Of a stretch of 64,000 bases of DNA, positions 17,443 to 27,103 are shown in pieces. Every line of letters starts with the position of its first letter. Positions within the stretch are counted from its first letter, which is position 1. The notes below the pieces were generated by a model. That model saw only the letters and a list, made by a program, of their open reading frames with translations, ran no database searches and was not told the origin of the DNA. The DNA comes from Bdellovibrionia bacterium (lineage in GTDB: Bacteria; Bdellovibrionota; Bdellovibrionia; Bdellovibrionales; JAGQZY01), in assembly GCA_030427805.1 (NCBI GenBank), contig JAUICP010000001.1:1146555-1210554 (forward strand), in the 5' to 3' direction. A program made the position numbers and the translations under genes.

Positions 17443-19689
17443 ATGCGCTTAAAATCCCGATATCAAAGGGTGATGTTCAGCGAGATTTCAGACGAAAACC
17501 TCATAAAGACAAGGCTACAAAAGAAGTTAGCTCACCGAGCTCGACTGGGCGGATTCGTTTACCCGGTCTTGTTTTCTGTTTACGCATTTACCAGCCCATT
17601 TGCGGAGGAGCATCCGGCTTGGACGGTGATTCTGACTTTCGTTTTCCTTCTTCTGGGCTTTCTTCGGCTCCTTATGTGCCAAAACCTATCAACAAAGGAA
17701 GAGCAGGGTGAGTCGATTAATACGGTTCCGCTGCAGGTAGCGATCCTATTTAGTAGTATGACTTGGGGAACTCTGGTCGGTGGAGTCATTTATCAAGATG
17801 GTATTGAACCAAGCTCGATGTTGATGATTTTTTTAACGGGTGGAATCGCCGGTGGTTCGATATCGACAATCTCTTCGCACTTAAATATGGGGCGAGCTGT
17901 TCTACTGAGCCTACTTTTACCAGTGGTCCTCGCCCTCGGATACGGTGTTGATAACAGTATTGGTTTTACTCTGGCATCTGCCTTCTTCATTGGCTTTCTT
18001 ATGGTTCAGTTGAAACGCGATCATCGCTCATTACGGCGCTCTATCGAAAATATTTTGCGCATTGAGAAGCAAACTGTTGAGTTAGCCCATGCCCGTGATA
18101 AAGCCGAGGAAGCTTCCCAGGCAAAAACGGAATTCCTAGCGAATATGAGTCACGAGATAAGAACGCCTATGAACGGTATCATAGGCATGACAAATTTAGC
18201 TTTAGATGAACAGCTCGATGCAAAAATCAATTCAACTGTTGTCACGATTAAAGATTGTGCTGAAAGCTTACTTGAGATTATTAATGACATTCTCGATTTT
18301 TCAAAAATTGATACGGGTAAACTCGAGCTTGAAGAAATTCCTTTCGAACTCAATCACTGCGTTCAGTCGAGTCTTCTCCTGTTTGATGGTAGAGCGAATG
18401 AGAAGGGAATTGATTTAACTTATAAGATCGAGGAGACCTGTCCGAAGTACGTGATTGGTGACATGACACGAGTCCGACAAATTCTCGTCAATTTTGTAGG
18501 TAATGCTATTAAGTTTACCGAGAAGGGCTCTGTCAAAATTCATGTTCGCGGAGGGGCTATTGACGAAACCAAGGCAAAACTTGTCTTCGACATTCATGAT
18601 ACAGGCATTGGGATCCCACCAGATCGCATGGACCGACTCTTTAAATCTTTCTCCCAGGTTGATTCATCAACTTCAAGAAAGTTTGGCGGTACGGGGCTTG
18701 GGCTTGCGATCTCGATTCACCTAGCGAAAATGATGAACGGGGATGCATGGGTAAAGTCCGAATACGGCCAAGGATCGACGTTCTCTTTCTCTGTAACGTT
18801 AGATATATACCAGGGGGATCATAAAGACCTAGTGTTCGATGAACAGTATCTCTTTGATGCCAATCTTGGTCTCGATCACCCTTTGAAAATTCTTTTGGCC
18901 GAAGATAACAAGGTCAATCAGCTTCTGGCCCAACGTGTTTTAGAAAAAATGAATTATCGAATCGACATTGCAGGAAATGGTAGAGAGGCCTGTCAGGCCC
19001 TGGAGAAAATAAATTATGATCTGGTCTTGATGGATGTACAAATGCCGGAGATGTCGGGATATGAAGCGACCCAGTGGATTCGGAAGAACTTGAGCGACCA
19101 AAGGCAACCTCGAATTGTAGCGATGACTGCGAATGCAATGAAGGGGGATCGTGAGAAGTGTATTGAGGTGGGTATGGACGACTATATCTCAAAACCCATT
19201 AAGTTCGAAGCCCTGGCAAAAGCATTAGCCAATACTCCTCGTAAATTTTCTGATGCTAATTTTCAGGCGAATCCTATTGATGTAAAAAGCAAGGGAGTCG
19301 AACAGGAGTCCAATTTAGATTTTAGATCTAAGAGAGTTGTTGAAGGACCAGTTGACTATAATCGTATCATTGAAGATATGGGTGGGGATTCGGAGTTACT
19401 CTTTGTTCTCATTGATAGCTTTCTTGGCACCTATCAAGACGATTTCGATCAACTTTCAGAAGACTTTTCTTTGAACGACCATGGGAGACTTGTCGAATCG
19501 GCCCATAAACTAAAGGGCTCGGTTTCTGTGTTTGGCGAAACAAAGCTTTTTGCACTTTTAGAAAGGCTTGAGAATTGTTCAAGAAATGGCGAAGATATTC
19601 ATCAGAGTCATTCAATCGAAGATATTCACAGCGAGCTCAATAATCTTGTCGAGGATCTGAATAACTTCGTGCATAGTACGGCCGCTTAA
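17443..19689 (+). CDS. Hybrid sensor histidine kinase with REC and HPt domains
   Basis: Membrane phosphorelay kinase, 748 aa from the ATG at 17443 (AGGA upstream; other starts at TTG 17413 or ATG 17473). About six transmembrane segments (about 35-190) without a periplasmic sensor are followed by a short coiled coil. HisKA: phospho-acceptor His237 in [13 protein letters not shown]. HATPase: N box [40 protein letters not shown] with phospho-acceptor Asp531 in [11 protein letters not shown]. HPt: His688 in [13 protein letters not shown]. The complete His-Asp-His relay resembles BarA/ArcB-type kinases. No cognate response regulator is adjacent. Confidence 0.93.
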   Translation: MRLKSRYQRVMFSEISDENLIKTRLQKKLAHRARLGGFVYPVLFSVYAFTSPFAEEHPAWTVILTFVFLLLGFLRLLMCQNLSTKEEQGESINTVPLQVAILFSSMTWGTLVGGVIYQDGIEPSSMLMIFLTGGIAGGSISTISSHLNMGRAVLLSLLLPVVLALGYGVDNSIGFTLASAFFIGFLMVQLKRDHRSLRRSIENILRIEKQTVELAHARDKAEEASQAKTEFLANMSHEIRTPMNGIIGMTNLALDEQLDAKINSTVVTIKDCAESLLEIINDILDFSKIDTGKLELEEIPFELNHCVQSSLLLFDGRANEKGIDLTYKIEETCPKYVIGDMTRVRQILVNFVGNAIKFTEKGSVKIHVRGGAIDETKAKLVFDIHDTGIGIPPDRMDRLFKSFSQVDSSTSRKFGGTGLGLAISIHLAKMMNGDAWVKSEYGQGSTFSFSVTLDIYQGDHKDLVFDEQYLFDANLGLDHPLKILLAEDNKVNQLLAQRVLEKMNYRIDIAGNGREACQALEKINYDLVLMDVQMPEMSGYEATQWIRKNLSDQRQPRIVAMTANAMKGDREKCIEVGMDDYISKPIKFEALAKALANTPRKFSDANFQANPIDVKSKGVEQESNLDFRSKRVVEGPVDYNRIIEDMGGDSELLFVLIDSFLGTYQDDFDQLSEDFSLNDHGRLVESAHKLKGSVSVFGETKLFALLERLENCSRNGEDIHQSHSIEDIHSELNNLVEDLNNFVHSTAA

Positions 19690-19710
19690 TAGAGCTAAAT
19701 TACCCCTGAA

Positions 19711-20067
19711 TCAAAGACTCAGAAAATTCTTAATGGCTCCATAGAGTTGGACAATGAGTAGGTTAAAGCTACCCAGGCAAGCAAAGAAGCGAAATCGCCC
19801 CTTACTTTGATGTTTTTCGACAAAGTACCACCAATTGATTGGAATAATCAAAATGTGTGACATTGTAAGCATTAAAGCAAGACTGGCAATGGATAGAAAG
19901 TCTACTTCTGGAGACTTTGAGAAAAAGACGTAGGACGAGAGTAAGAAAATAGGGGCAAATAGATAGCTGATTCCTTCATTTTTGATCTGCTTTTCTTTGA
20001 AAATTCGATAGAGGTCGAAAAAAAACAGAAAAAATGCAAGAGCAATGACGGCAAATTCTTCAATCAT
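19711..20067 (-). CDS. Hypothetical membrane protein, 118 aa
   Basis: Unknown family. Four hydrophobic segments are visible (VIALAFFLFFFDLYRIF; LFAPIFLLSSYVFF; FLSIASLALMLTMSHILIIPINWWYFV; FRFFACLGSFNLLIVQLYGAI), so it is an integral inner-membrane protein with short loops. It lies between the hybrid kinase and the TonB receptor, with its start 40 bases after the receptor stop, so the two may be co-transcribed. Confidence 0.65.
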   Translation of the reverse strand: MIEEFAVIALAFFLFFFDLYRIFKEKQIKNEGISYLFAPIFLLSSYVFFSKSPEVDFLSIASLALMLTMSHILIIPINWWYFVEKHQSKGRFRFFACLGSFNLLIVQLYGAIKNFLSL

Positions 20068-20106
20068 TTATATAGTATGAAGACTCAGCCAAAGATGAAC
20101 AAAAGA

Positions 20107-21948
20107 TTAATAGGACTTATCCCACTTTAGTCCAAGAAAATAGTTTATTTGTGGGTTCGAATAGCCATCTACGGACTCATAATTTTCATTAAGTAGATTA
20201 TTTACCATGATATTCAATGAAAGCTGACGACTCAGGCGGTGACTCAGGCTCAAGTTCAGTAAGTCGTAGGATGGGAGTTTCTTTGTTTCGAAATTGACAA
20301 AATCGATGTCATTTCTTTCGCCGACATAGTGGTAACTGAGTCGAGACCTTAGGTTCTTAAAAAACTGGTAGTTAAAGCTCACCTGCGCAAAAAGACGAGG
20401 CCTTCTAAGGAGAAGGCGATTCGTTTCTTTATCGATGGATTCTAAGTATCGGATCGTTGAATTTATCGAAAAAGAATTCTCAGTTGATATAAAATTTCGA
20501 AACTCCATGCCGGATTGCCTCGATTGACTAATATTTCTATAGGCACCGGATTGGTATTGGATGAGATTCGAAATTTCCGCCTGAAAAAAATGGATAGAAC
20601 TCTTGAGGAGTTTGTTGGTGTAACTGAGGTTAATTTCTTGAGAACTAACAAACTCAGTGTCGAGTTGAGGGTTACCAAAATTTGAAAACAATTCGTAAAG
20701 ACTGGGTTTTTTATGTCCACTGCTACTCACCAATGAGGTTTGGATATTTTGACTCAGAGGAAAAGAGAGAGATAAGTAATAGCTTCCACGCCATGTATTT
20801 CTAAACTCATCAGCTCTTAAGCGAAGTTTCATATTCATTCGTTGCCAAAGACTTCTATGGTACTCACCGTAGACGGAAAGTTCATCGCGGAGTTTCTTGC
20901 CGAGATCTAGATTGTTAAACTGGCTCCTAAGATCCTCTGACTCGTACTGCAGACCTGAACTGACCATAAAAGTTTTGCCAAAATAACTGTAGTTGGCTTC
21001 AGAAAACGAGATATTCCCAATGTAGTTTTCGTTGCTTTCGAAGTTGTTTATGGGATCCAAAGGGTTTCGATTGTGACTATCGCTGTGAGAGTAGCTTGAG
21101 GAAATAGTCAATTCACTACGAAGAGTATAGTTTTTAAAGGCCAGTGAGTATATTTCTAAGCTTCGACGAGACTCGGCATTGGGGTCGTCATAGTTGGTTT
21201 GAGCAAGATCTTCATCATTTTTCAGTTCCGTGTGAACGGTATTAAACTCCAGGCGGTTATGGTCATCGAACTCATATTTAGAACTCAAACTCAACTCGTG
21301 ACTTTGAAAACCATCTGTTTCGTCACCTCCAATTCGAGAACTGACTGCCGAGTACCCCTGGCTTCGAGACAAGCCTCCCGCCAGTGCGATGGTCAAGTCT
21401 TCTATAATTTGCCCTTGGTAACTCGCTGCGACCTTTGAGCGATCGAAACTCCCGTAACCCACTTCAGCATGGATGTTCTCTCGATCGTGGCTCAAAGTCC
21501 AAATTCGTATGACTCCACCCACAGACTCAGAACCAAAACGCCCGGATTGGGGGCCGCGACTGATTTCTATGGACTCTATGAGGGAAGCGGGGAACCTAGA
21601 AAAATCGAATCTCTTACTCGGATCAGAAGGGTCATTGACTTTTATATCGTTGATATAGACGAGGACGTGTTTGGATTCAGAGCCTCGCAAAAAGAGGCTC
21701 GCTGACCCAGCTTGGCTTCCCGTTCGAAAGAGTTCAATTCCGGCAACTTGACTTAATAGATCGGCGAGATCCAAATGGGTGAACCCCTCAATCATTTCTC
21801 GTTGAATGATTGTTTTGGAGTCCCAGGGGTCACCGTAGATTTTGGACCGAGAGCCATAGATCTGGATTTTTTCTACTTCACTAGCCCAAAGGGTTTCGCC
21901 GAAGCTCAACAGTATGAGAATGGGTAATACTACATTTTTTTTGACCAT
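20107..21948 (-). CDS. TonB-dependent outer-membrane receptor (BtuB-like)
   Basis: Outer-membrane active transporter, 613 aa. Signal peptide (VLPILILLSFGETLWA), then a TonB-box-like segment EVEKIQIYGSRSK. Plug domain with LADLLSQVAGIELFRTG, LFLRGSESKHVLVYIND, FPASLIESIEISRGPQSGRFGSESVGGVIRI. A 22-strand-type barrel follows, and the protein ends in a short aromatic motif (FLGLKWDKSY). Length and plug are most like BtuB-type cobalamin receptors, but ligand is not decided by sequence. No room for a cobalamin riboswitch: only 124 bases separate it from the divergent 22073 gene. Confidence 0.9.
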   Translation of the reverse strand: MVKKNVVLPILILLSFGETLWASEVEKIQIYGSRSKIYGDPWDSKTIIQREMIEGFTHLDLADLLSQVAGIELFRTGSQAGSASLFLRGSESKHVLVYINDIKVNDPSDPSKRFDFSRFPASLIESIEISRGPQSGRFGSESVGGVIRIWTLSHDRENIHAEVGYGSFDRSKVAASYQGQIIEDLTIALAGGLSRSQGYSAVSSRIGGDETDGFQSHELSLSSKYEFDDHNRLEFNTVHTELKNDEDLAQTNYDDPNAESRRSLEIYSLAFKNYTLRSELTISSSYSHSDSHNRNPLDPINNFESNENYIGNISFSEANYSYFGKTFMVSSGLQYESEDLRSQFNNLDLGKKLRDELSVYGEYHRSLWQRMNMKLRLRADEFRNTWRGSYYLSLSFPLSQNIQTSLVSSSGHKKPSLYELFSNFGNPQLDTEFVSSQEINLSYTNKLLKSSIHFFQAEISNLIQYQSGAYRNISQSRQSGMEFRNFISTENSFSINSTIRYLESIDKETNRLLLRRPRLFAQVSFNYQFFKNLRSRLSYHYVGERNDIDFVNFETKKLPSYDLLNLSLSHRLSRQLSLNIMVNNLLNENYESVDGYSNPQINYFLGLKWDKSY

Positions 21949-22072
21949 TAGCCCCTACCTAAGCACTAATCCTTATCAAGGTCATAGCCCAGTATGACTA
22001 TAGTCTGCAATTACAAAATAGATTTAAAAAAGAAGGCTCGAATAGAGACAATAGGTCAAAGGGGAATCAGTA

Positions 22073-24127
22073 ATGAATCAAAACTTCATTCCGGAGCTCA
22101 TTGACCATCAACTGTATGATTATCCAACTCATACTGTTATAGAGTCGAATGCATCTGGACAGCAGGTAATACTTCCTTCGCAGAGTAAGCTGTATTTGAA
22201 ATATTTAAATGGCGAGTCTTCGATCAAGGAAATCGTAGACAAGGTCAATAATCAGGGTGATAAGTTTTCGTTTAAAGAATATTTGAGTACACTCGATCGA
22301 TTGAACTCGAGTCAATTCTTTACAGACGACTCCCTTAACCTAAATTTGGAGAGTTCTAACTCACAAATTTATAATCAAGCATCTTGGTTCGAAAGAAAAT
22401 TTGGATTCAAATTCAAGATTCTTAGCTCAAAAAAAATAGAGCTGGGTCTACCACGTTTCTTATTTTGGCCCTATGTTCTTCTACCTTTTTTGTTAGGAGG
22501 ACTCGGCTTAGTTTTTGCCTTTGAGTTTCTAGAGTTTGATAACGATCTTTTTCGCTTCGACAAAAGCTATTTTCTGGGCGCACTTATAATCTACATTTCT
22601 ATGTTTTTAATGAAATCGATTAAAGAAATGTACAAACTTATTTTTTCAATTTTTTTCAATAAAAAAATTCCTAATCTATTCCTTTCCTTTGATCTTATTC
22701 CTACATTAAGTGTTGAAGATGAGTCCTTTTACTACAGCGCTGGGAAGTTGAAGGGATTATTTATACTTTTTGGTCAAATCATGATTTATATGGGAATAAG
22801 CGGCATCGCTTTTGCGATTAGTAATTCTTGGTGGTATGCAAATATCAGTTTAGCGGCCCTTATTTTAACGTTTTCCGATCTAAATCCTTTTAGAAAAAGT
22901 GAGTTGAGTCGTTTGCTTCGCCTTAATTACTCCTCATCGAGTGATTCGCAGGTCCTTTCTTACTTAAAGAAACGATCGTTGATTGCCGTTCTCGATCCAA
23001 ATGTTCAAACAGAAAATCAAACTCTTATTTCTACATACTCGGCGGTCTCGATTCTTTGGATCGCCCTATTTTTCAATTTGTGCCTAAAAGTATTCAATGA
23101 GACCTTGAGTAACCTCGTTGTCGCGGTGATTTACGGTGAAATACTTGAAAAGCTCTCTGCGATAGTAATTTTAGCTACTGTTGGGGGCTTGGCGCTACGC
23201 ATGGTTTACGTTTTGTCCTTAATGATATGGCGAAATCTAATGAGTCCGATCGCTCCGAGCCTCGCCGAAGTGAGAAAGTCCATTTCGACTAAAAGCATAG
23301 ATATGGATAAAGCTCGTTTGGTCGACAATTTAAAGAAGACACCTGTTTTTTCACAGCTCAGTGACTCGGGGTTGAAGTTCATTATTGAAAATTCTAAAGT
23401 TGTTCAGCTCGGAAAAGGAAGTCCATTAATTGTTCAGGGGGTCGACTTGGATGAAGCTTACTTTTTAATTAATGGAACTGTGAGGATTTTTCATACGACG
23501 AGCTCCGGAGATGAGAAGTATATTGGAAGCCTTTCTGACAACAGACTTCTTGGTGAATCGGCATTTCTTCAGGCTTCTGAAAAGGCGACCAGCCACATCG
23601 TTGCGGAGAAAGATATTCAAGTGTTAGAAATCCCTGGTCATCTTTTGCAGGTTTTAAAAGAGCGTCCAGAGTTTGAATCTGATTACCATGCCCTAAAAAG
23701 GGATATAGCTGTTCTGGGATATTTAAGAAATGTAGACCTCTTTTCGGGGCTGCCCCATGAAATCACAAGCCTCATTGTTCAGGTTGGTCAGACGGTCCGG
23801 AGGGGAATGGGGCAAAGGGTTATTGAGGAAGGTGCCCATGATCGAGATTTCTACGTCATTCTATCTGGAAAGGTTCAAGTGAGCGTCGGCGATAAGGTGA
23901 TTAAGGAGCTAAAAAAAGGTGATTTCTTTGGTGAGATCGCTCTATTGAAAAATGCTCCGCGCACCGCCACAGTTTCTGTTATGAACGAAGCCATTTTGCT
24001 GAAACTGTCGCAAGATAATTTCTGGAAACTTCTTTGTGAATATCCCCAGTTGGGATTGTTTATTGAATCGGTATCGAAAATGAGAACTGCTGATGAAAGT
24101 GGTCTATCCCCTGAGAAAGCGAGTTAA
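22073..24127 (+). CDS. M50-like (degenerate) membrane protein with two cyclic-nucleotide-binding domains
   Basis: 684 aa, unusual architecture. Residues 1-90 resemble a PqqD-like winged domain (LPSQSKLYLKYLNGESSIKEIVDKV). Residues 120-400 hold about six membrane segments arranged like site-2-protease (M50) relatives, including DLNPFRKSELSRLLR, which resembles the M50 motif NLNP.LR.DGYY. The expected HExxH position reads KSIKEMYK, so zinc-binding histidines are absent. Residues 415-530 and 545-660 are two cNMP-binding domains; the second has the cassette GDFFGEIALLKNAPRTATV. AAAGGGG precedes the ATG. The next gene starts two bases after the stop, implying coupling. Likely a ligand-sensing membrane pseudoprotease; mechanism unknown. 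Confidence 0.7.
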   Translation: MNQNFIPELIDHQLYDYPTHTVIESNASGQQVILPSQSKLYLKYLNGESSIKEIVDKVNNQGDKFSFKEYLSTLDRLNSSQFFTDDSLNLNLESSNSQIYNQASWFERKFGFKFKILSSKKIELGLPRFLFWPYVLLPFLLGGLGLVFAFEFLEFDNDLFRFDKSYFLGALIIYISMFLMKSIKEMYKLIFSIFFNKKIPNLFLSFDLIPTLSVEDESFYYSAGKLKGLFILFGQIMIYMGISGIAFAISNSWWYANISLAALILTFSDLNPFRKSELSRLLRLNYSSSSDSQVLSYLKKRSLIAVLDPNVQTENQTLISTYSAVSILWIALFFNLCLKVFNETLSNLVVAVIYGEILEKLSAIVILATVGGLALRMVYVLSLMIWRNLMSPIAPSLAEVRKSISTKSIDMDKARLVDNLKKTPVFSQLSDSGLKFIIENSKVVQLGKGSPLIVQGVDLDEAYFLINGTVRIFHTTSSGDEKYIGSLSDNRLLGESAFLQASEKATSHIVAEKDIQVLEIPGHLLQVLKERPEFESDYHALKRDIAVLGYLRNVDLFSGLPHEITSLIVQVGQTVRRGMGQRVIEEGAHDRDFYVILSGKVQVSVGDKVIKELKKGDFFGEIALLKNAPRTATVSVMNEAILLKLSQDNFWKLLCEYPQLGLFIESVSKMRTADESGLSPEKAS

Positions 24128-24129
24128 GG

Positions 24130-24510
24130 ATGAGTGCTTTATCAAAACTTTTGCCAGTTGCCGCTCTTGCCGGAGGTGGTGCCGCCAATAAAGATGATAT
24201 CCAAAAGCATATAGATAAAGTCGTCAATTATACAAAGACGGTCTCTTGTCAGCACGAACTCAACAATATTGCGAAGTTTATCTATATTGAGGTATCTTCC
24301 GGTGGAGCTAAGCCGAAGGTGTCTGAGTTTTCCGAATTTTTGCGACAAAATCAAAGAACGAACTTGGGTGTCGATCGAGACCCGGCTATCGATTTTTGGG
24401 GCACTAAGTATGTCTTAATTTACAACAAAGATCTCTTTTACGTCTACTCAGCGGGACCTGATGCGGAATTTAAAACTGAGGACGACCTCTATGCGGGCTA
24501 CCAGTTTTAG
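24130..24510 (+). CDS. Small protein with GspG-like C-terminus, 126 aa
   Basis: Starts two bases after the cNMP/M50-like gene and is surely co-translated with it. The N-terminus MSALSKLLPVAALAGGGAANK is weakly hydrophobic, not a prepilin helix. The C-terminal half resembles the globular part of the type II secretion major pseudopilin GspG: DPAIDFWGTKYVLIYN and FYVYSAGPDAEFKTEDDLY parallel DPWGNPY...YDIYSxGPDGxxGTEDD, including the calcium-loop region. One Cys (VSCQHEL). No other secretion genes are nearby. Function unknown; a partner of the upstream membrane protein is inferred. Confidence 0.6.
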   Translation: MSALSKLLPVAALAGGGAANKDDIQKHIDKVVNYTKTVSCQHELNNIAKFIYIEVSSGGAKPKVSEFSEFLRQNQRTNLGVDRDPAIDFWGTKYVLIYNKDLFYVYSAGPDAEFKTEDDLYAGYQF

Positions 24511-24591
24511 AATGCTGTTTCTGCTATTACTCTCTGTGGACATGGGTGCGCTGTCATGTATAATTTCATTACTTAGTTTGGAGGAAAAACC

Positions 24592-25194
24592 TTGAGGCAA
24601 ATTCACATCGTGCCCATTGCAATTTTACTTTCATTGATGGCCTTTGGCGGATATTTATTTTTTGCGACGGACCTTCTCGCTCCTCCGCAAAAGCACGAAA
24701 TTTTGATGGAAGTTAAAGGACTTGAAAAGTACAAGCTGAATCATAATGGGGAGGAATGGGACTTCTTTCGAGAAGTAAAGCCATATAATTTAGTTTATGT
24801 CGGTTTTGTAAATTGCCCAGATGTTTGCCCTCTGACATTGAGTCAGACGGCCAGTGCGATGAGCAAGCTCCCAGGATACAAGCAAAGTAAAATTAGAGTT
24901 ATATTTGTGAGTGTCGATCATGAGGCAGACACACCAGATTCTGTAGCACGTTACGCGAAGAATTTTAACGAAGATTTCATCGGTCTCACTGGAACTAAAG
25001 AGCAGATCAGTGACTTTGTGGGGGCTATTGGTGCTCAATACTTCAAAAGGGAAACTCCAAAAAGTTCGCAAGTTTATAATTACGCTCATTCAGATCGAAT
25101 ATTTATTCTTGATCAGCAAGCCAATTTAATCGCGACGATCTATAGAGCTCACAATGCAGATCAAATATTAGGTGAATTAAAAAAAATCTTTTAA
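24592..25194 (+). CDS. SCO1/SenC family copper chaperone
   Basis: Membrane-anchored thioredoxin-fold protein that delivers copper to, or reduces, the CuA site of cytochrome c oxidase. 200 aa with an N-terminal anchor (IVPIAILLSLMAFGGYLFF). Copper ligands: Cys75 and Cys79 in VNCPDVCPLT, and His166 in YNYAHSDRIFILD. Starts at TTG 24592 with GGAGG at ideal spacing. The next gene, 15 bases downstream, is a PCuAC lipoprotein, a common partner in CuA assembly. No oxidase genes are visible in the window. Confidence 0.92.
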   Translation: MRQIHIVPIAILLSLMAFGGYLFFATDLLAPPQKHEILMEVKGLEKYKLNHNGEEWDFFREVKPYNLVYVGFVNCPDVCPLTLSQTASAMSKLPGYKQSKIRVIFVSVDHEADTPDSVARYAKNFNEDFIGLTGTKEQISDFVGAIGAQYFKRETPKSSQVYNYAHSDRIFILDQQANLIATIYRAHNADQILGELKKIF

Positions 25195-25209
25195 CCAAAG
25201 AAGAGAGTT

Positions 25210-25716
25210 ATGTTGAAACTATTTTTCATTTTAATCTTGAGTATCGGATTGGTGTCCTGCACATCGGATAAGGGTAAGAAAAAGAAGGTCGAAGAACATA
25301 AGGGTCATCATTCAGCCCAAGAAAAAAAGGCTGGAGCCGATTCCCCAGCTCAAACGCAAGAGGGCCTGAAACTAGAAGGGGCCTATTACGTGATTCCTGG
25401 TGAAGCCATGAAGATGGCCGCTGCCTACGGAACGATTACTAACACTACAGACGATAATATGGCCCTAAAGGCCAGTAGTGCGAAGTTTTTTAAGACTCTC
25501 GAGATACATAAGACGATAAAAAAGGGTGACGTTACAATGATGGAGCCCATGGAGAGCTTAGAGATTCCTCCTGGAGAGAGCGTGCAGTTAAAGCCCGGTG
25601 GTATGCACTTTATGCTCATCGAAGTTCAAGAAAAGATTCCGGAGGGAACCGCTACTGAATTGGCGTTTGAACTCAATGACGAGAAAATGATCAAATTTAA
25701 TTTTCCCGCCCAGTAA
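25210..25716 (+). CDS. Copper chaperone PCu(A)C lipoprotein
   Basis: Periplasmic Cu(I) chaperone of the PCuAC/DUF461 family, 168 aa. Lipobox LVSC (Cys17) after a short signal. A His/Lys-rich linker (KKKKVEEHKGHHSAQEKK) may hold metal. The family H-M-H-M pattern is visible: LEIHKT, MMEPME, and GGMHFMLI (usual form GGxHxML). Forms an operon with the SCO1-like gene upstream and should hand copper to the CuA centre with it. Convergent with the 25726 gene, only nine bases apart. Confidence 0.9.
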   Translation: MLKLFFILILSIGLVSCTSDKGKKKKVEEHKGHHSAQEKKAGADSPAQTQEGLKLEGAYYVIPGEAMKMAAAYGTITNTTDDNMALKASSAKFFKTLEIHKTIKKGDVTMMEPMESLEIPPGESVQLKPGGMHFMLIEVQEKIPEGTATELAFELNDEKMIKFNFPAQ

Positions 25717-25725
25717 AATTAAGTC

Positions 25726-26496
25726 CTACTCATCCATCCAGTGGTGGCTGGGATCGTAGTTAAGGTATTTTTTTAAGCGATGGGTGAGTAAGTAGAATGG
25801 TATCGTATCAATAAGGGCCGCCGATACTTTGAACAGATAGTTACTGACGAGTAGAGCGGCCATCATAGAAAGTGTCATTTCACCACGATAAAATGCGGCT
25901 CCAAAAGTTATTCCGATCACAGTAATCGAATCAACGAGTTGGCTGACCGTGGTGCTGGCATTGTTTCTGAGCCAAAGGTGCTTACCCTTTGTTAGTTTTT
26001 TCCAAAAATGAAAGAGATGGACGTCACAAAACTGGGCCGCTAAGTAGGCGGCCATCGAAGCAAAAACAGCTCCCGCGGTATTGGCGTAAATAAGACTAAA
26101 TAGGTCCACAGATCCACCGAGCTTTGCGCCATTTGGTAAGTAGACGTCTTTTGCGAGCTCTAGAGTCTGCCAAGGAGGCCTGGCATCGGGGGAGACACTT
26201 GGAAGGTGTTCACCTAGCCACATCGTGGAAAGAACTAAGGCGTTGACCAGAAGGCCAATCCAAACGACTTGGGAGGCCTTTTTTCTGCCGTAAAACTCAC
26301 CGATCAGATCTGTACACAAAAACGTAATAGGATAGGGCAAGACACCGACGGCGACTTGCAAGGGGCCAATGCTAATGAACTTTGTAATGCCAATCACATT
26401 GAGCATAGCCATGGCACCTATGAAAACACCGGAGAGTAACAAGAAGATCAGTTGTCTGCGATCTTCGTAGTTAATTTCTTTGTTTTTTTCGGTCAC
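25726..26496 (-). CDS. Queuosine precursor transporter (YhhQ/COG1738 family)
   Basis: Inner-membrane protein of 256 aa with about six helices, related to E. coli YhhQ, which takes up queuosine precursors (preQ0/preQ1). Family blocks seen: YPITFLCTDLIGEFYGRKKASQVVWIG and the later TVSQLVDSITVIGITFGAAF. The GTG start overlaps the pth stop by four bases (GTGA), so it is last in the prs-rplY-pth operon. All co-transcribed neighbours serve nucleotide supply or translation, which suits a tRNA-modification precursor importer. Confidence 0.88.
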   Translation of the reverse strand: MTEKNKEINYEDRRQLIFLLLSGVFIGAMAMLNVIGITKFISIGPLQVAVGVLPYPITFLCTDLIGEFYGRKKASQVVWIGLLVNALVLSTMWLGEHLPSVSPDARPPWQTLELAKDVYLPNGAKLGGSVDLFSLIYANTAGAVFASMAAYLAAQFCDVHLFHFWKKLTKGKHLWLRNNASTTVSQLVDSITVIGITFGAAFYRGEMTLSMMAALLVSNYLFKVSAALIDTIPFYLLTHRLKKYLNYDPSHHWMDE

Positions 26497-27077
26497 TTTA
26501 AAGCCTCGATGCTTTGACCAGAGTGAGTACTTGATGCCTTGGGAAAGCCATCGAAAATAATGCTTTCTATGGCATCAGAGGACTTGTTGAGGAAGTCGGG
26601 GAGATAGTCTTGTTCCTCTTTACTAAAGTTTTGTAGGACATAAGCTGCTACATCCATTTTAGGATTCGCAGGGCGACCAACACCAAGACGTACACGTATG
26701 TAATCGTTTGATCCAAGCTTTTCATTGATATCTCGGATTCCATTGTGTCCGCCATGCCCGCGTTTTGTCTGAATGCGAATGACGCCAAAGTCTTGGTCAA
26801 TTTCGTCGTGAATGACGATAATGTTTTGAGGTTTGATCTTGTAGAATTCAGCCAAGCCCTGGACTGACTGTCCGGATAAATTCATGTAGGTCTGGGGCTG
26901 AGCAAAAATTATTTTCTGATCATCGAGCTGCATGTGGTAGGTCACAGCCTTCTTCTCAGTTTTATAGGAAGGTTGGCCCGTTGAGGTCAGAAAAGCATCA
27001 ACCGCCATAAAACCAATATTATGACGGGTGAGTAGATACTTACTTCCTGGATTACCTAATCCGACAACGAGCCACAT
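26493..27077 (-). CDS. pth: Peptidyl-tRNA hydrolase
   Basis: Releases peptides from prematurely dissociated peptidyl-tRNA (EC 3.1.1.29). 194 aa, normal size. N-terminal VGLGNPGSKYLLTRHNIGFMAVD contains the conserved Asn and catalytic His (TRHN). QTYMNLSGQSV, VIHDEIDQDFG and KRGHGGHNGIRDI are family blocks, and LGSNDYIRVRLGVGRP follows. It lies 26 bases after rplY and overlaps the transporter gene, the common prs-rplY-pth arrangement. Confidence 0.97.
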   Translation of the reverse strand: MWLVVGLGNPGSKYLLTRHNIGFMAVDAFLTSTGQPSYKTEKKAVTYHMQLDDQKIIFAQPQTYMNLSGQSVQGLAEFYKIKPQNIIVIHDEIDQDFGVIRIQTKRGHGGHNGIRDINEKLGSNDYIRVRLGVGRPANPKMDVAAYVLQNFSKEEQDYLPDFLNKSSDAIESIIFDGFPKASSTHSGQSIEALK

Positions 27078-27103
27078 AGAATTCTTAAAGAATAGCTACG
27101 GGA

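Noticed and set aside
20155..20175. GGTTCGAAT T-arm-like sequence as a tRNA
   Set aside because: Lies within the receptor gene and no acceptor stem, D-arm or anticodon arm can be built around it.
21949..22072. Cobalamin riboswitch upstream of the BtuB-like receptor
   Set aside because: Only 124 bases separate the divergent genes and no B12-box-like sequence is visible; too short for the riboswitch.
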